Shown piece after piece: positions 61,444 to 64,000 of a stretch of 64,000 bases of DNA. The stretch spans positions 3,162,001-3,226,000 of the forward strand of contig NZ_CP086239.1 in the NCBI RefSeq assembly GCF_026650985.1. The letters run 5' to 3'. The translations under genes were made by a program, and so were the position numbers. How positions within the stretch are numbered: the stretch's first letter is position 1; each line of letters begins with the position of its first letter. This DNA comes from Clostridium estertheticum. GTDB taxonomy: Bacteria; Bacillota; Clostridia; Clostridiales; Clostridiaceae. Under the pieces are notes generated by a model. The model was not told where the DNA came from. It was given only the letters and a program-made list of their open reading frames with translations, and made no database searches.

Positions 61444-62327
61444 TCACTCACCTTCTTCTGTATTAGATTTCTTACATAGATATAAGCGTCCTCTATGTTA
61501 GGATTTTCAGTTACCGAATCTTCTACTTTAAAATTACTTATAAAACGAACACATATACCTTTGCTTGTGTAAACACTATTTGTAATAGTATGTTGTTTGC
61601 TAAATTGGATTAGTTCAGCTTCATTCTGAACATTTTTTGTAAAAACATGATTGTTTGCAATATTAATTAATTCAGGAACCGATCCAGTAAATATTATTTT
61701 ACCTTTTTCCATGATAGCTAGCTTATTGCAAATACTTGCGACGTCTTCCACTACATGGGTCGATAAGATTATAGTTCGCCCCTTAGAAACCTTGCTTAAA
61801 AGCATTCGGATTCTAATACGTTCTTCTGGATCAAGACCAGTAGTTGGTTCATCTACTACTAATAGAGAAGGATTATTTAGCATTGCTTGAGCTAATCCTA
61901 CTCTACGCTTCATCCCGCCTGATAAATGCTTTATTTTCTTATTGGCATGTTCTTCTAGATTTGTTTCAACCAGTAATTTATCAATTTGCTGATTCCTATC
62001 CGAAAGACTCATTAAAGATAATATTCCGAAGTAATCCAAGGTTTCATGAATTGTTAGGTTAGGATGTAATCCCAGTTCTTGAGGTAAATAACCAATTTTA
62101 CATCTTATTTTTGAGGCATTTTTTGAATTGATAATTGTACCATCCATATTAACTGTACCGCTAGTTTGATTCATTAACGTTACAAGAATTCGCATTAATG
62201 TAGTTTTCCCTGCACCATTTTCTCCCAAAAGTCCAAAAACTCCTTCTCCAATGGGTAGAGATATGTCATTAAGCGCCATTGGTCCATTATTATATTGTTT
62301 TTTTAAATTAGATATTTCTATGAACAT
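61440..62327 (-). CDS. ABC transporter ATPase
   Basis: This 295-residue ATPase has Walker A LLGENGAGKTTLM, Q-loop GYLPQELGLHPNLTI, signature KHLSGGMKRRVGLAQ, Walker B LLVVDEPTTGLDPEERI and STHVVEDV. A C-terminal extension of about 80 residues follows, as in exporters for antibiotics. The ATG follows AGAGGGGGG. It is coupled with the permease at 59539. Confidence 0.85.
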   Translation of the reverse strand: MFIEISNLKKQYNNGPMALNDISLPIGEGVFGLLGENGAGKTTLMRILVTLMNQTSGTVNMDGTIINSKNASKIRCKIGYLPQELGLHPNLTIHETLDYFGILSLMSLSDRNQQIDKLLVETNLEEHANKKIKHLSGGMKRRVGLAQAMLNNPSLLVVDEPTTGLDPEERIRIRMLLSKVSKGRTIILSTHVVEDVASICNKLAIMEKGKIIFTGSVPELINIANNHVFTKNVQNEAELIQFSKQHTITNSVYTSKGICVRFISNFKVEDSVTENPNIEDAYIYVRNLIQKKVSE

Positions 62328-62369
62328 GTTTATACCCCCCTCTTTTTGCTATTAACAATTCCTATTTAG

Positions 62370-63134
62370 CTAAGTAATATCAGTCTTTAAATAATATGTA
62401 ATACACATTATTATTCCAATTATAAAAGTTGAAATTGCAAGCATTATGCTTACACTTGGCAATGGAATTGAATTATTTATTATCATTATATCTTGCCTAT
62501 AAATATTAGTTTTGAAAGAATTGTTCATTATTTGTATAGGATAAGTAATTGCCAGGTATTCTATAATTCCTGACTTAATCTGGGGTACACACATATTAAA
62601 TACGGTTATAATCCCCCCATAAACCATTGGCAAAATAATATTTCTACTTACTTGTGCTATAAAAATAGCAATTGGCAAAATTGCATATTGGGCAAATAAA
62701 ATGTAAAGATTCATTTTTAAATGATCTATGATTATGCTCTTTGTAAGCGCTTCATGAGGAAGTAATAATCCTGCCAAAACAGTAAATAAAAGCTGCAAAA
62801 TCATAATACATGATATCATTGTTATTATAGTTAAAAACTTTGATATAAATATTTTTGTCCTGGTAATAGAGTAGGAGAATAAGGTCTGGGCAGTATTATA
62901 AGAGAATTCTCTTGTGTAAATATATGAAGAAATAAATACATACATAGGTAGATTAATCAATGCTGTTGAGCTTGTTTCTTCTTGAAAAAGATACATATCC
63001 CAGATTATTAAATTATACTCAGCATGCCATTTTATATATAACAATATCGGGGGAAGCAAAATTATTATAGCTATGGTTAAAAACAAATATGATTTCTTTA
63101 ATTTTAAAAATTCACAATAAATAAGATTAAACAT
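62370..63134 (-). CDS. ABC-2 permease, BcrB/lantibiotic-immunity type
   Basis: This 254-residue protein has six helices and the short ABC-2 layout of BcrB and LanE/LanG-type subunits (YIYTREFSYNTAQTLFSYSI with the conserved TREF, FISKFLTIITMISC). It overlaps the ATPase gene at 63127 by eight bases. The pair probably exports or excludes a peptide such as a lantibiotic or bacitracin-like compound. Substrate not known. Confidence 0.8.
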   Translation of the reverse strand: MFNLIYCEFLKLKKSYLFLTIAIIILLPPILLYIKWHAEYNLIIWDMYLFQEETSSTALINLPMYVFISSYIYTREFSYNTAQTLFSYSITRTKIFISKFLTIITMISCIMILQLLFTVLAGLLLPHEALTKSIIIDHLKMNLYILFAQYAILPIAIFIAQVSRNIILPMVYGGIITVFNMCVPQIKSGIIEYLAITYPIQIMNNSFKTNIYRQDIMIINNSIPLPSVSIMLAISTFIIGIIMCITYYLKTDIT

Positions 63135-64000
63135 TACCCTCTCCCCCTGTTAGCCTTACAAAATAATCTTCTAGATTGTCCACACTAAGCTGCATCTCAT
63201 GCAGTTCCAGATCATTGTTAATGAATAGTTTAGCTATTTGTGCCCCCTTATCAAGGCTTTCATATATTCTTAGAACATTTTTTTCTAATACATCAAAATC
63301 CTTAATATTAAGTTTGTTTTCAAGCAAGAAACAAGCTTTTTTATCATCACTTACTTTTACCCTAAGATATTTTCTGTTTCTTCTCTGAAGTTCCCTATAG
63401 TCTATTTCTTCAAGTAGTTTCCCCCTATGAATAACTCCTATCTTTGTTGCTAGATATTCAATCTCACTTAAAATATGGCTTGATATAATAATAGTTATAC
63501 CCTTTTTATTTTTTAGTTCTAACAGTATCTCCCTAATATCTCTTATGCCAAGGGGATCTAACCCATTAGTTGGTTCATCTAAAACAAGTAGTTCTGGCTT
63601 ATGCAGTATCGCTCTTGATATGCCAAGTCTTTGCTTCATGCCTAGGGAGTAACTTTTAACCTTTTTATTTTTAATTTCATCATAATTTAGTCCCACTATT
63701 TCCAAGGCTTCCTTTATATACTCTATATTTTCTATACCCGCCATTCTTCTATGTATCTCTAAATTTTCCTCTGCAGTTAAATTTGGATAGAATCCAGGAT
63801 ACTCTATTAATGAACCTATTTTTTTATATATTTTCTTTGAATAATTATTCTGTCCAAAAAGCTCAACCTCCCCTTCTGAAATTCTTATAAGTCCCATAAG
63901 CATCCTTAAAGTTGTAGTTTTTCCCGCACCATTCTGTCCTAAAAATCCATATATCTCCCCCTTTTCTATATTAATATTTAAATTATCCACTACGGACACT
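63127..64000 (-). CDS. ABC transporter ATPase, BcrA type (5' end outside window)
   Basis: At least 290 residues of an ATPase are visible: Walker A FLGQNGAGKTTTLRM, signature SYSLGMKQRLGISRA, Walker B LLVLDEPTNGLDPLGI, ISSHILSEIE, and a BcrA-type C-terminus. The frame is open to the window edge. A GTG at 63999 lies at SVVDNLNINI, inside the usual first strand, so the true start is beyond 64000. It pairs with the permease at 62370. Confidence 0.85.
   Translation of the reverse strand, partial: VSVVDNLNINIEKGEIYGFLGQNGAGKTTTLRMLMGLIRISEGEVELFGQNNYSKKIYKKIGSLIEYPGFYPNLTAEENLEIHRRMAGIENIEYIKEALEIVGLNYDEIKNKKVKSYSLGMKQRLGISRAILHKPELLVLDEPTNGLDPLGIRDIREILLELKNKKGITIIISSHILSEIEYLATKIGVIHRGKLLEEIDYRELQRRNRKYLRVKVSDDKKACFLLENKLNIKDFDVLEKNVLRIYESLDKGAQIAKLFINNDLELHEMQLSVDNLEDYFVRLTGGEGNV

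Overview
The window is low-GC, densely coded DNA with strong AAGGAGG-type ribosome binding sites, frequent TTG and GTG starts, two T-box-controlled aminoacyl-tRNA synthetases, GPH and GntP transporters, a CtfAB-type CoA-transferase and a motAB pair. This points to a Firmicute of the class Clostridia, most likely Clostridium sensu stricto. I see no rRNA, tRNA, CRISPR array, intact insertion sequence or prophage. All functional names rest on reading protein motifs and on memory of family members; no search was run.

Region 1 (about 0.4-10.1 kb, minus strand) is a complete counterpart of the E. coli ydjEFGHIJKL carbohydrate cluster: DeoR regulator YdjF, MFS transporter YdjE, then a six-gene run ydjL-K-J-I-H-G (two zinc dehydrogenases, a second MFS transporter, class II aldolase, PfkB kinase, aldo-keto reductase). 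The ydjE and ydjL promoters share a TGTTG/CAACA dyad over a perfect TTGACA -35 box, and a cre-like site lies just downstream of the ydjL promoter. The cluster is flanked by two copies of one terminator plus the 3' end of a neighbouring gene.

Region 2 (10.1-20.3 kb) holds a zinc-ribbon/membrane/TPR protein, a polysaccharide flippase with an overlapping 24-codon ORF, a rubredoxin-like protein with a nitroreductase, SstT, an RpiB-like isomerase lacking the usual cysteine, BcrC, MotAB and a MarR regulator.

Region 3 (20.3-34.1 kb) holds archaeal-type AspRS and TGS-less ThrRS, each behind a T-box leader (specifiers GAC and ACC), a bacteriocin-type ABC locus, an atypical lactate dehydrogenase, a CoA-transferase preceded by a 13-bp-periodic repeat array, and gntP-glxK for glycerate. 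Region 4 (34.3-44 kb) holds an efflux pump, an exported polysaccharide deacetylase, a two-component system with a cell-envelope accessory protein, a soluble chemoreceptor, and small or uncharacterised proteins.

Region 5 (44-53.8 kb, minus strand) is a rhamnogalacturonan-I utilisation locus: GH106-like rhamnosidase, PL4 lyase, two GPH symporters, a CE4 deacetylase and GH105 unsaturated rhamnogalacturonyl hydrolase. None has a signal peptide, so the scheme appears to be import followed by cytoplasmic degradation. LacI-type GTTAACGTTAAC operators punctuate it, and a 5.4-kb part is bracketed by a near-identical 34-bp inverted repeat. Region 6 (54-64 kb) holds BrnQ with an apparent AUC start, an Nramp transporter, cyclopropane fatty acid synthase, a CdaR regulator and two ABC-2 export systems, the last cut by the window end.
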